Shown here: positions 19,526-27,174 of the stretch, piece by piece
Layout of the letters: each line of letters begins with the position of its first letter
Position numbering within the stretch: the stretch's first letter is position 1
Assembly (NCBI GenBank): GCA_024277485.1
Contig: JAJRVA010000032.1
Span: forward strand, 1 to 29,113
Length of the DNA: 29,113 nucleotides
Origin: Deltaproteobacteria bacterium
Lineage (GTDB): Bacteria > Desulfobacterota > Desulfobulbia > Desulfobulbales > Desulfobulbaceae
Reading direction: 5' to 3'
Notes under the pieces: generated by a model
Seen by the model: only the letters and a program-made list of their open reading frames with translations
Database searches by the model: none
Told to the model about the DNA's origin: nothing
Position numbers and translations under genes: made by a program

Positions 19526-20377
19526 ATGACAAAACAGGTTGCCACCATCGGCGAAATCTTTGCTTCCTGCTGGGAAGAGTATAAGCAGCGGGCCATACCC
19601 ATTCTTGCTGTTGTCCTTATCAGCACTGTCATTATCAGCAGCCTGGTCTTGACGCTGGCCTTAAGCGTCGGGCTTGGCGGGGCTGTTCTTGCCCATCTCA
19701 AACCGGGACAGAACTGGATCTTCGCCCTCATCGCGATTCTCTGTGTACTTTTTCTTGCTATAACACTCCTTGCCCTGTGGTGCCAGACAGCCATGCTGGC
19801 AATCGTTGTTGACGAGAACCTCGGTATTATCGAGGCATTCCAGCGGGGGTGGCAATACTTCCGGGCCATGACATGGGTACTGACCATCTTTTCCGGCATC
19901 ATCATGATCGGCCTGCTCTTTGGCATCCTGCCCGGCATCCTCTTTCTGGTCTGGTTCTCGTTCTGCTTCTACATCCTTTTCGAAGAAGACAGGAGAGGCA
20001 TGGATACCCTGCTGGCCAGCATGGAATATGTCCGGGGCCACTTGTGGAACACCTTCGGCAAACTGCTGGCCGTCTGGTTCCTGTATATGCTGACCGGCCT
20101 CATCCCCTTTGTCGGGACCCTGATTTCCATTCTCTTCTACCCCTTTCTCATGCTCTTCATGGCAGCGCTGTACCGGGACCTGAAATCGATCAAGGGAGAG
20201 GTGGAGATTCAGGCCGGTTCGGGCACACGGCTGTTCTGGTGGGTAGTGACCTGGGCAGGCCTTGTGCTGCCGATTCTTGCCCTGGCAGCAGGATTAATTG
20301 CCGTCATGTCCGGTGAAAACGAGTGGATGGATGCAACCATGCAGAGCCTGCAGCAGATGCGGCAGATGGATATCTGA
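19526..20377 (+). CDS. Integral membrane protein of unknown function
   Basis: I do not recognise a named family. The 283-aa product has an N-terminal cytosolic stretch (IGEIFASCWEEYKQR) followed by about six hydrophobic segments around residues 24-50, 65-92, 117-150 (possibly two), 176-215 and 237-262. The opening resembles multi-pass membrane proteins that start with FxxxW-E-YKQR and are loosely grouped with DUF975/YesL-like or glycerophosphodiesterase membrane domains, but that is only an impression. AAAGGA is 6 nt before ATG 19526. It closes the ychF-metG run, 16 nt after yggU, and ends 2 nt from the stop of the convergent CULT gene. Confidence 0.78.
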   Translation: MTKQVATIGEIFASCWEEYKQRAIPILAVVLISTVIISSLVLTLALSVGLGGAVLAHLKPGQNWIFALIAILCVLFLAITLLALWCQTAMLAIVVDENLGIIEAFQRGWQYFRAMTWVLTIFSGIIMIGLLFGILPGILFLVWFSFCFYILFEEDRRGMDTLLASMEYVRGHLWNTFGKLLAVWFLYMLTGLIPFVGTLISILFYPFLMLFMAALYRDLKSIKGEVEIQAGSGTRLFWWVVTWAGLVLPILALAAGLIAVMSGENEWMDATMQSLQQMRQMDI

Positions 20378-20379
20378 GA

Positions 20380-20814
20380 CTACTCCTCAACCAGCCTGCT
20401 GGTGATCAGGCCGTAAAATGCGTCCTCCGGGGAACTGAAAAACCAGCCCAGGTGGGCAAGACAGGTTGTGCAGACAGCGTATTTCCAGGTGTACCCGGCA
20501 AACCAGCTGAATTCATCCGTGGGACGGCCGTGCAGGACACACCCCCTGGCCTGACTGAAACAGGCAATTTCATAGACCAGCCCGGCCGGGTTGAAAAACG
20601 TGTGGACATGGCTGTCGTTCACACGGACCGCATGCTTCCTGCCGGTAACAACCGTCCGGCAGCGGCTGCAGAGAAGGGGTTTTTCCTCCCTGGCTGCCGT
20701 ATCGTCATGCGCATCGGAATCCGGCCCATCACCCGGACCGGGGTATTTCTTTTCCCTGCAGTACAGGCCGGAAAACTCAGGCCGTCTTTCTGGAATCTCG
20801 ATAGTGGTCAACAA
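20380..20814 (-). CDS. CULT-domain (cereblon thalidomide-binding domain) protein
   Basis: A 144-aa protein whose last 100 residues match the CULT domain of human cereblon. Two zinc pairs are present, C49-x-x-C52 and C115-x-x-C118. The three cage tryptophans are W104, W110 and W124; their spacing of 6 and 14 equals that of human W380, W386 and W400. Conserved blocks are FNPAGLVYE, GRPTDEFSWFAGY and HLGWFF. Human His378 is replaced by Phe102. Bacterial single-domain CULT proteins such as Magnetospirillum MsCI4 bind uridine and cyclic imides. The N-terminal 45 residues are polar and look disordered. No ATG exists in frame; TTG 20814 or 20811, after a weak GGTGA, overlaps the end of cobA/hemD, suggesting coupling. 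The start is the least certain part. No transmembrane or signal segment is seen. Confidence 0.86.
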   Translation of the reverse strand: MLTTIEIPERRPEFSGLYCREKKYPGPGDGPDSDAHDDTAAREEKPLLCSRCRTVVTGRKHAVRVNDSHVHTFFNPAGLVYEIACFSQARGCVLHGRPTDEFSWFAGYTWKYAVCTTCLAHLGWFFSSPEDAFYGLITSRLVEE

Positions 20815-22351
20815 TGGCGTTCACCATATCGGCAATGGTATAGCGGTCCGGCTGCACATCAACCTTGAGCCCGCTGTCAGTAACCGTTTTCGACGTTATG
20901 GGACCTATGGAGGCAATCCGGACATCGGCCATCAGTTCATGCAGTTCCTCGGCTGATGCGGCATCGATCATGGTCAGAAAATTGGTCACTGTCGAGGAAC
21001 TGGTAAAGGTCACCATTTCAACATTTTTCTCTTCCAGCTCCCTGCGCAGCTGCTCCTTTCTCCCGCTGGGCGGAACATTCCGGTACACCGGGGCGATAAC
21101 GACTTCCGCTCCCGCCTCCTGCAGCATGTCCGGCAGGACATCGCGGGCAACCAGGGCCCTGGGAATGACGACCCGGCTGCCGGCAACCCCGGTGGCAATG
21201 AGGGCCTCGGCAAGGCCCTCCCCGGTAAATTTTTCCGGAATAAGATCGGCCTTGATGCCGTATTTCATCAGCTCTTCGCCGGTGGCCCTGCCGACCACGG
21301 CAAGCCTGGGACCGGCAAGAGAACGGGTATCCCCGCCCCTGGCGTAAAGGTGCCTGAAAAAATACGTTACCGCGTTGAGACTGGTAAAAATGAGCCACCG
21401 GCAGGTGTCAATATTGTCAAGCTCCCGGTCAAGAATACGGTAATCACTGACAGGCTCAATGTTGATGGTGGAATACTCCAGGCAGTCAGCCCCGTTCTCC
21501 TCAAGAAGGGCTACCAGTTCACTGGCCTGTTCCCTGGTCCTGGTAACAATAATTTTTTTGCTGAACAGCGGCCTTTTTTCATACCAGTCAATGGTATTCC
21601 TGAGCTTGACCACCTCGCCGACAACGATCAGGGCCGGCGGTTTGACACCGGCCTCCCGGACCACCTCGGTGATGGTTTCAAGTGTCCCTTCAACAGAGTG
21701 CTGCTCCGGGGTTGAGGCCCACCGCACGACTGCGACCGGGGTCTTCGGGTCCCGCCCGTTCTCCATGAGTTTCCGGGTAATAACGGGCAGGTTTTTGATA
21801 CCCATGAAAATGACCAGGGTGCCGACGCCGGTGGCCAGCTTGTCCCAGTGGATATTGGACTCTTTCTTGGTTGGGTCCTCGTGCCCGGTGATAAAGGCCA
21901 CTGAGGCCGTATACTGACGATGGGTGATGGGGATACCCGCGTATGTCGCCGCGGCAGTTGCCGAGGTAACCCCGGGCACCACCTCAAAGGGGATGCCGGC
22001 CGCGACAAGCTCCTCGATCTCTTCGGCGCCGCGCCCGAAGATGAACGGGTCGCCGCCCTTGAGCCGGACAACCATCCTGCCGGCCCTGCCATGCTCGACG
22101 AGCAGTTTATTGATTCCCTCCTGGGTGTAGGCATGCAGGCCGCCGCCTTTTTTGCCCACATAGATAAGTTCCGCGGTATCCGGCACATGACGCAGCAGTT
22201 TCCTGTTGGCCAGGTAGTCATACACAACGACCTCGGCCCGCTCAAGAAGATATTTTCCGCGCAGGGTCAGGAGCCCGGGGTCACCCGGTCCCGCCCCGAC
22301 AAGATATATTTTACCGACAGTCCGGCCTGACATTCCAGGAGTTTTCATCAT
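20777..22351 (-). CDS. cobA-hemD: Fused uroporphyrinogen-III C-methyltransferase/uroporphyrinogen-III synthase
   Basis: A 524-aa bifunctional tetrapyrrole enzyme. Residues 14-255 are the SAM-dependent methyltransferase (CobA/SUMT): GAGPGDPGLLT at 19-29, RLKGGDPFIFGRGAEE, and PGVTSATAAATYAGIP. They convert uroporphyrinogen III to precorrin-2 for sirohaem and cobalamin. Residues about 265-524 are HemD, which closes hydroxymethylbilane to uroporphyrinogen III (IIVTRTREQASEL at its start, TFTSSSTVTNF near its end). Fusions of this kind are common in clostridia and deltaproteobacteria. The start at 22351 is 8 nt after the hemC stop; ATGs at 22348 and 22333 are alternatives and no strong ribosome site distinguishes them. 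Its 3' end overlaps the CULT gene by 38 nt. Confidence 0.95.
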   Translation of the reverse strand: MMKTPGMSGRTVGKIYLVGAGPGDPGLLTLRGKYLLERAEVVVYDYLANRKLLRHVPDTAELIYVGKKGGGLHAYTQEGINKLLVEHGRAGRMVVRLKGGDPFIFGRGAEEIEELVAAGIPFEVVPGVTSATAAATYAGIPITHRQYTASVAFITGHEDPTKKESNIHWDKLATGVGTLVIFMGIKNLPVITRKLMENGRDPKTPVAVVRWASTPEQHSVEGTLETITEVVREAGVKPPALIVVGEVVKLRNTIDWYEKRPLFSKKIIVTRTREQASELVALLEENGADCLEYSTINIEPVSDYRILDRELDNIDTCRWLIFTSLNAVTYFFRHLYARGGDTRSLAGPRLAVVGRATGEELMKYGIKADLIPEKFTGEGLAEALIATGVAGSRVVIPRALVARDVLPDMLQEAGAEVVIAPVYRNVPPSGRKEQLRRELEEKNVEMVTFTSSSTVTNFLTMIDAASAEELHELMADVRIASIGPITSKTVTDSGLKVDVQPDRYTIADMVNAIVDHYRDSRKTA

Positions 22352-22359
22352 ATCAGGAG

Positions 22360-23286
22360 TCAGGCCCCGTAGACTTCATCCAGGATCCGGCGGCCGCCCA
22401 GCTCTAAAAGTTTCTCCGCCAAGGCAGTGCCGATCCCGGCGGCTGTCTCCACCGGTCCGGTCGCCTCTTCCCTGAGGATCTCCCTGCCGTCGACACTGGC
22501 AATCAGGCCGGTGAGCGTTACCCTTTCGTCGTCAGCAACGGCATAGGCGCCGATGGGCACCTGGCAGCCACCTTCAAGGCGCAGGAGAAAGGCGCGTTCC
22601 GCCGCCACTGCTGTTGCGGTCCAGGTATGGTTCAGAAACGAAATACCCTCAAGCAGTTCGTCATCATCCGTGCGCAGCTCGAGGCCGAGCGCACCCTGCC
22701 CGATTGCCGGCAGCATCTGCACAGGGGTAAAAAAGGATGTTATCCGGTCAGCCATGCCGAGCCGGTTCAGGCCCGCGGCGGCCAGGATAATGGCATCGTA
22801 GAGCCCTTCATCAAGCTTGCGCAGGCGGGTATCGAGGTTGCCGCGCAAATCTTCAATGACCAGGTCCGGTCGCAGGGCGGCAAGCTGCGACTTGCGCCGC
22901 AGGCTCGATGTCCCCACCGTTGCCCCCCGGGGCAGGTCAAGCACGCCTGAACAGGTGTTGGAGATAAAGGCATCATGGGGATTTTCACGCTCCGTCACTA
23001 TGGCGAGGTGGAGACCTTCAGGCAGGTCCGTCGGCACGTCCTTCATGGAATGCACTGCCAGATCGGCCCGCCCGTCAAGAAGCGCGTCCTCCAGCTCTTT
23101 GACAAAAAGCCCCTTGCCGCCGACCTTGGCCAGGGGAACATCGAGGATCTTGTCGCCCTTAGTGGTGATCTTGACCAGCTCAACTGAAGTGCCTGGATTA
23201 TGCTTCTCTATCTGCTCCTTGACCCAGGTTGACTGGGTCACCGCCAGCAGACTTGCCCGTGTACCGATTTTAATTTCTTTTCTCAT
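22360..23286 (-). CDS. hemC: Porphobilinogen deaminase (hydroxymethylbilane synthase)
   Basis: Joins four porphobilinogen units into hydroxymethylbilane, the substrate of the HemD half encoded next. The 308-aa product has IGTRASLLA at the N-terminus, catalytic D83 in HSMKDVP, TSSLRRKSQL, and C241 in GGCQVPIGAYA for the dipyrromethane cofactor; these positions are one off the E. coli numbering. ATG 23286 is preferred because the enzyme fold begins there; a frame extension to 23340 would overlap the previous gene with non-homologous sequence. The ribosome site is weak (TTAGG), so translation may depend on the upstream gene, whose stop is 19 nt away. Confidence 0.96.
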   Translation of the reverse strand: MRKEIKIGTRASLLAVTQSTWVKEQIEKHNPGTSVELVKITTKGDKILDVPLAKVGGKGLFVKELEDALLDGRADLAVHSMKDVPTDLPEGLHLAIVTERENPHDAFISNTCSGVLDLPRGATVGTSSLRRKSQLAALRPDLVIEDLRGNLDTRLRKLDEGLYDAIILAAAGLNRLGMADRITSFFTPVQMLPAIGQGALGLELRTDDDELLEGISFLNHTWTATAVAAERAFLLRLEGGCQVPIGAYAVADDERVTLTGLIASVDGREILREEATGPVETAAGIGTALAEKLLELGGRRILDEVYGA

Positions 23287-23305
23287 GCCTAAAAAATCTC
23301 GAAAA

Positions 23306-24247
23306 TTACGCCTGGAGACCGTCCAGAACGGCGGCTGCAAGCAGAGGGATCATCAACTCGTGATGTCCGGTAAAGTTAAAACCACGCCCCCCCTCCAGGG
23401 TGGGACGGTGCACCACGTTGGTTGCCGGCCGGTAATGCCGTATAAAGTCAAAATTGGCCGTGGTCACGTTCCTGACGTCATAACCCAGGTTCCGCACAAC
23501 AGTCAGGGCCTTGAGAAAGATTTCCGGCAGCAGCACTGCCGAGCCCACGTTCAGGTACACGCCGCCATCCAGTTGTGAAACCAGGTTGCAGAATACCCGG
23601 AAATCGTGATGGGTTGCCTTGCCCGTTGCCGCGCCGTCGGCGCCGGGATGAATATGGATGATATCCGTCCCCACCGCCACATGAACCGTTACAGGAATAT
23701 CCAGTTTACGGGCCTGGGCAAGGATGCTCTGGTCATTGTGCGGGAAGCCATGCTCAAGCAGCGCCTCGCCGACCGCCTGGCCGAGCCCGATGTTTTTCTG
23801 CGCTCCGCTCCTGATGGCGCTGTTCAGCACTTCGCCGGTTTCCCGGGCAGCGCCAAAGGCCCCTGCTCCCAGGACATCGGCGACCTCTTCCGAGGTGCGC
23901 CCCACCATGGCGATTTCAGCGTCATGAATAATGCCGGCCCCGTTCAGGGCAATGGCCGATATCACCCCTCGCTGCATGAGGTCGATGAGAACGGGATTCA
24001 ACCCCACCTTGATGACATGAGCGCCCATGCCCAGGATAATCGGTTTTCCCTCCCTGCCGGACGTTACAATCCGCTGCACCAGCTCCGGAAAATCCCTGCC
24101 GGCAAGCTGTCCCGGCAGGCTCTCGACAAGCTCCTTGACGGTCATTCCCGCCTGCACCGGTCGGGCAAAATCCTCCACCGTAACCTTGGAATGGCGGTCA
24201 TGCAGGGAATAGGTCTGCATCTTGCTGAAATCAAGGGGCTCCATCAT
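23306..24247 (-). CDS. Conserved protein of unknown function, possibly deoxyhypusine-synthase-like
   Basis: A 313-aa soluble protein that I cannot name with confidence. It is Gly- and His-rich with Rossmann-like strands: LGMGAHVIKVGL, ALNGAGIIHD and AMVGRTSEEVADVL in the first half; HVAVGTDIIHIHPGADG, LNVGSAVLLPE, TTANFDFIRHYRP and GHHELMIPLLAAAVL in the second. The overall pattern suggests the DHS-like NAD-binding superfamily, but the canonical deoxyhypusine synthase Lys-containing motif is not visible. The many conserved His and Asp could bind a metal. ATG 24247 overlaps the gmhA stop by 4 nt, so the two are co-translated, and hemC follows 19 nt later. A role with a phosphosugar made by GmhA is inference from context only. 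Confidence 0.75.
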   Translation of the reverse strand: MMEPLDFSKMQTYSLHDRHSKVTVEDFARPVQAGMTVKELVESLPGQLAGRDFPELVQRIVTSGREGKPIILGMGAHVIKVGLNPVLIDLMQRGVISAIALNGAGIIHDAEIAMVGRTSEEVADVLGAGAFGAARETGEVLNSAIRSGAQKNIGLGQAVGEALLEHGFPHNDQSILAQARKLDIPVTVHVAVGTDIIHIHPGADGAATGKATHHDFRVFCNLVSQLDGGVYLNVGSAVLLPEIFLKALTVVRNLGYDVRNVTTANFDFIRHYRPATNVVHRPTLEGGRGFNFTGHHELMIPLLAAAVLDGLQA

Positions 24248-24825
24248 CTGCCGAACATCTCCTTTTCCACCAGTTCACAGACAACATGCTCAATCCAGAG
24301 GTGCGTTTCCTGGATATGCGCGGTTACGTCCGCCGGCACGTTGAGCACCAGGTCCGCAAGCGGCCCGAGGGCGCCGCCGGGAAGGGACGTGCCACCGGTC
24401 AGGGCGGCCGTCCTGATCCCCATGTTCTTCGCGGTCTCGACCGCCTTTACAATGTTGGGCGATTTGCCGCTGGTGGATATGGCAAGGACCAGGTCTTCCG
24501 GCCTGCCCAGGGCCTGGACCTGTTTGACAAAAACAAGGTCAAAAACGAAATCATTGCCGATACTGGTTATGACCGAGGTATCCGTGGTCAGGGCAAGGGC
24601 CGGCAGCGGGGCCCGATCAATCTTGAACCGGTTGACAAACTCGGCCGCCATGTGCTGGGCATCGGCTGCACTGCCGCCGTTGCCCATAATGAGCAGCTTG
24701 CCTCCTGCCTGAAAAGTCTCGACCACCCACTCGACCAGTTGGACCAACCGGTCAGCCGAGGTATCGAAAAAAGCCTGCTGCGCAGCCAGAGACTGCCGAA
24801 GATTTGCTGTAATAAGCGCTTTCAT
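24244..24825 (-). CDS. gmhA: Phosphoheptose isomerase (SIS domain)
   Basis: Converts sedoheptulose 7-phosphate to D-glycero-D-manno-heptose 7-phosphate, the first step of ADP-heptose synthesis for lipopolysaccharide core. The 193-aa length equals the family norm. GNGGSAADAQH (residues 48-58), FVNRFK, ALTTDTSVITSIGNDF and the phosphate-binding STSGKSPN are typical. A C-terminal HLWIEHVVCELVE carries the catalytic His region. ATG 24825 aligns with the family N-terminus; the frame runs on to 24861 but without a likely start. There is no Shine-Dalgarno sequence, and a promoter is placed so that the mRNA may begin at or next to the ATG. It opens the operon that runs into the haem genes. Confidence 0.93.
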   Translation of the reverse strand: MKALITANLRQSLAAQQAFFDTSADRLVQLVEWVVETFQAGGKLLIMGNGGSAADAQHMAAEFVNRFKIDRAPLPALALTTDTSVITSIGNDFVFDLVFVKQVQALGRPEDLVLAISTSGKSPNIVKAVETAKNMGIRTAALTGGTSLPGGALGPLADLVLNVPADVTAHIQETHLWIEHVVCELVEKEMFGR

Positions 24826-24832
24826 GGTCGCA

Positions 24833-24861
24833 ACAATGTTAAAAAAACCCGCTGCTGTCAA
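24833..24861 (-). promoter_or_regulatory. Candidate promoter for gmhA
   Basis: On the minus strand a perfect TTGACA (24861-24856), 17-bp spacer and weak CATTGT (24838-24833). The predicted start of transcription would be at about 24826, next to the gmhA ATG. Confidence 0.35.
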
Positions 24862-24865
24862 ATAA

Positions 24866-24904
24866 AAAACGTTTCCGCGCCCGGCTGAGGCGTGGAAACG
24901 TTTT
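24866..24904 (-). terminator. Rho-independent terminator after adk
   Basis: A 16-bp stem (AAAACGTTTCC plus a G-U pair plus CGCC, mirrored on the other side) with a 7-nt loop at 24882-24888. Read on the minus strand it lies 26 nt after the adk stop and is followed by a T-rich run. The A- and T-tracts at both ends could make it work in both directions. Confidence 0.88.
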
Positions 24905-24930
24905 CTTCCTGAATTAAGGCAATATGCAAA

Positions 24931-25605
24931 TCAGTCCAGCTGACTCATGATGGCCTCGGAAACCTCCTTGATTCCCGCGGACCCGTCAACAGAGATAACC
25001 TTCACTCCATCAAGTTTCTTGAAGTAGTTGACCGCTGCCATGGTGCCTGTCTCTTCATCATAATAAATATTGTGACGCTTGTTGATGGCCTCTTCATCCT
25101 GGTCGTCGGCGCGGGTGCTCAACTCGCCGCCGCAGACCCGGCAGACCAGCCTGCCGTCTTTCTCCACAGGCTTGATGGCGTCAAAGGCAATATGGTTGGG
25201 GTGGTTGTTGTCATTGGCGCACAGGCGGCGTCCCATGATGCGGTCCTTGGCAATCTGCCGGTCAAGAACGATCTCAAGGACATAATCGAGCTTCATGCCG
25301 GATTCGGCAAGCGCCTTGTCCAGGGCCTCGGCCTGGGCCAGGGAACGCGGGAAACCGTCCAGCAGCCAGCCCTTTTCCTTTGACTTGTTCAGGGTTTCAA
25401 GGACCATGGGAATGGTGATGTCATCCGGAACAAGATCACCGCGATCAATATACTCCTTGGCCTTCTTGCCGAGTTCGGTGCCGCCCTTGATATGTTCCCG
25501 AAAAATCGCGCCGGACTCGATGTGATCGATATTGTACTTTTTCTGCACAATGGCGCCCTGGGTACCTTTTCCACTGCCGTTTGGTCCAAAAGTCAAAATA
25601 TTCAT
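24931..25605 (-). CDS. adk: Adenylate kinase with metal-binding LID
   Basis: Interconverts 2 ADP with ATP and AMP in the cytosol. The 224-aa long-type enzyme has the P-loop GPNGSGKGT (residues 7-15), the AMP-site segment SGAIFREHI, LLDGFPRS and DRIMGRRL before the LID. The LID contains C129, H135, H138, C155 and C158. The C129-x5-H135 spacing plus a later CxxC fits the Cys-His-Cys-Cys site described for Desulfovibrio gigas adenylate kinase, which binds zinc, cobalt or iron; it does not fit the four-Cys zinc LID of Gram-positives. AAGGAG is 7 nt before ATG 25605. A strong terminator follows, so it is monocistronic. It diverges from hom. Confidence 0.96.
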   Translation of the reverse strand: MNILTFGPNGSGKGTQGAIVQKKYNIDHIESGAIFREHIKGGTELGKKAKEYIDRGDLVPDDITIPMVLETLNKSKEKGWLLDGFPRSLAQAEALDKALAESGMKLDYVLEIVLDRQIAKDRIMGRRLCANDNNHPNHIAFDAIKPVEKDGRLVCRVCGGELSTRADDQDEEAINKRHNIYYDEETGTMAAVNYFKKLDGVKVISVDGSAGIKEVSEAIMSQLD

Positions 25606-25762
25606 AACCGTCTCCTTGAACTGAGATTAAAAAAATAACAACTCAACAACCTATTAATATAAATGATAAATGGTGCTAAACAGCTGGTGAATGGCAATTC
25701 ATTCAAAGCCTGACTATACCGTAACTTCATCGTTTAAGCTATGAAAATTTGACCGTATGTTT

Positions 25763-25819
25763 TTGACAATCCGCAGCAAAAAGAGTATGTGTTGCCGGGT
25801 ATATATTGTGTACGGCAAC
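25763..25819 (+). promoter_or_regulatory. Candidate hom promoter with overlapping inverted repeat
   Basis: TTGACA (25763-25768), 17-bp spacer, TATGTG (25786-25791). The inverted repeat GTTGCCG (25791-25797) and CGGCAAC (25813-25819) spans the expected start of transcription; its half-sites are 22 bp apart, two helical turns, which suits an operator. A second inverted repeat, TGAATG/CATTCA, lies upstream at 25688-25705. Confidence 0.4.
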
Positions 25820-25851
25820 CATAACTCAACCCATAACATACCAGTACAGTC

Positions 25852-27159
25852 ATGAAAGAAATTCAGGTAGGACTCATCGGGTTCGGAACCGTGGGTAGCG
25901 GGCTTGCAGAAGTGCTTCGCACCCAGCAGAAGCGCGTTGAGAAACGAAGCGGCCTGTCCATCAGGCTGTCCAAGGTCGCGGATATCGCGATCAGCGAGCT
26001 GCCGCCGGACTTTGCCGGCGTTACCCTGACACGGGATGCCAACGAGCTGTTCAACGACCCGGATATCGATATCATAGTCGAGCTGATCGGCGGCATTGAA
26101 CCGGCCAAGACGTTCATGCTGAAGGCCATTGAAGCCGGCAAACATGTTGTTACCGCCAACAAGGCCCTTGTATCCCAGGAAGGCTGGGACATTTTTTCCG
26201 CTGCCGCTGAAAAGGGGGTCGAGGTGGGGTTTGAGGCCAGCGTGGGCGGCGGCATTCCGGTCATCAAGGCGCTCAAGGAAGGACTGGTCGCCAACAAGAT
26301 CCTCTCCATCATGGGCATCATGAACGGTACGGCCAACTATATCCTCACCCGGATGACCGACGAGGGGGCCGCCTTTGCGGATGTTCTGAAAGACGCCCAG
26401 GAACTGGGGTATGCCGAGGCTGACCCGACCTACGATGTTGAGGGAATTGATACGGCCCACAAGCTGGCCATCCTCATTTCCATGTCCTACGGCATGCGGA
26501 TCAGCCTGAATGATATCACCATAGAGGGAATTTCCCGGCTGGAGCCCATTGACATCCAGTTTGCAAGGGAATTCGGCTACCGGATAAAACTGCTGGCCAT
26601 CAGCCGCAACCATGACAACCATGTCGAGGCCAGGGTCCACCCGACCATGGTGCCGGAAAACCACCTGTTAGCCAATATCCACGGCGCCTACAATGCCATC
26701 CACTTTACCGGCGACATGGTGGAAAATGTTCTGTTCTACGGCCAGGGCGCCGGCATGATGCCCACCGGCAGCGCCGTGGCAGCGGATATCGTGGATATCG
26801 CGAGAAACATACAGTCAGACTCCATCAGCCGGGTGCCCAACCTGTCGTACCTGCCCGAGCAGATCATCGACAAACCCATCACCCCCATGGAAGAGCTGTT
26901 CTGCCCCTATTACTTCCGGATTTGCGCACTCGACAAACCCGGTGTTCTGTCCACCATTTCCGGTATCCTGGGCAACCACGACATCAGCATAGAATCCGTC
27001 ATCCAGAAGGGACGCAAGGAAGGCGGCCCGGTTGCCGTTGTCATCCGGACCCACCGGGCCCAGGAATCCGCGGTCAGGACTGCCCTGGCCGAGATTGACG
27101 CCCTGGATGTCGTTGCCGGAGAGACCGTGAAGATCCGTATCCTCGAAGATGAAGAATAA
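25852..27159 (+). CDS. hom: Homoserine dehydrogenase
   Basis: Reduces aspartate semialdehyde to homoserine, the branch step toward threonine and methionine. The 435-aa product has an N-terminal NAD(P)-binding GFGTVGSG (residues 10-17), VTANKALVS, the catalytic-domain block GIMNGTANYILTRM, and GYAEADPTYDVEGIDTAHKLAIL. A C-terminal ACT domain (about 355-430, with ALDKPGVLSTISGILG) probably mediates feedback by an amino acid. It is the unfused, ACT-containing type. No Shine-Dalgarno sequence is obvious before ATG 25852. It begins a three-gene plus-strand operon, 15 nt before the mutase-like gene. Confidence 0.96.
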   Translation: MKEIQVGLIGFGTVGSGLAEVLRTQQKRVEKRSGLSIRLSKVADIAISELPPDFAGVTLTRDANELFNDPDIDIIVELIGGIEPAKTFMLKAIEAGKHVVTANKALVSQEGWDIFSAAAEKGVEVGFEASVGGGIPVIKALKEGLVANKILSIMGIMNGTANYILTRMTDEGAAFADVLKDAQELGYAEADPTYDVEGIDTAHKLAILISMSYGMRISLNDITIEGISRLEPIDIQFAREFGYRIKLLAISRNHDNHVEARVHPTMVPENHLLANIHGAYNAIHFTGDMVENVLFYGQGAGMMPTGSAVAADIVDIARNIQSDSISRVPNLSYLPEQIIDKPITPMEELFCPYYFRICALDKPGVLSTISGILGNHDISIESVIQKGRKEGGPVAVVIRTHRAQESAVRTALAEIDALDVVAGETVKIRILEDEE

Positions 27160-27174
27160 CCGCGCCGGACACGT

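Noticed and set aside
23606..24712. 368-codon open frame on the plus strand
   Set aside because: Antisense to gmhA and the unknown conserved gene, whose frames carry the conserved motifs.
25714..26664. 316-codon open frame on the minus strand
   Set aside because: Antisense to hom and crosses its promoter; no domain.
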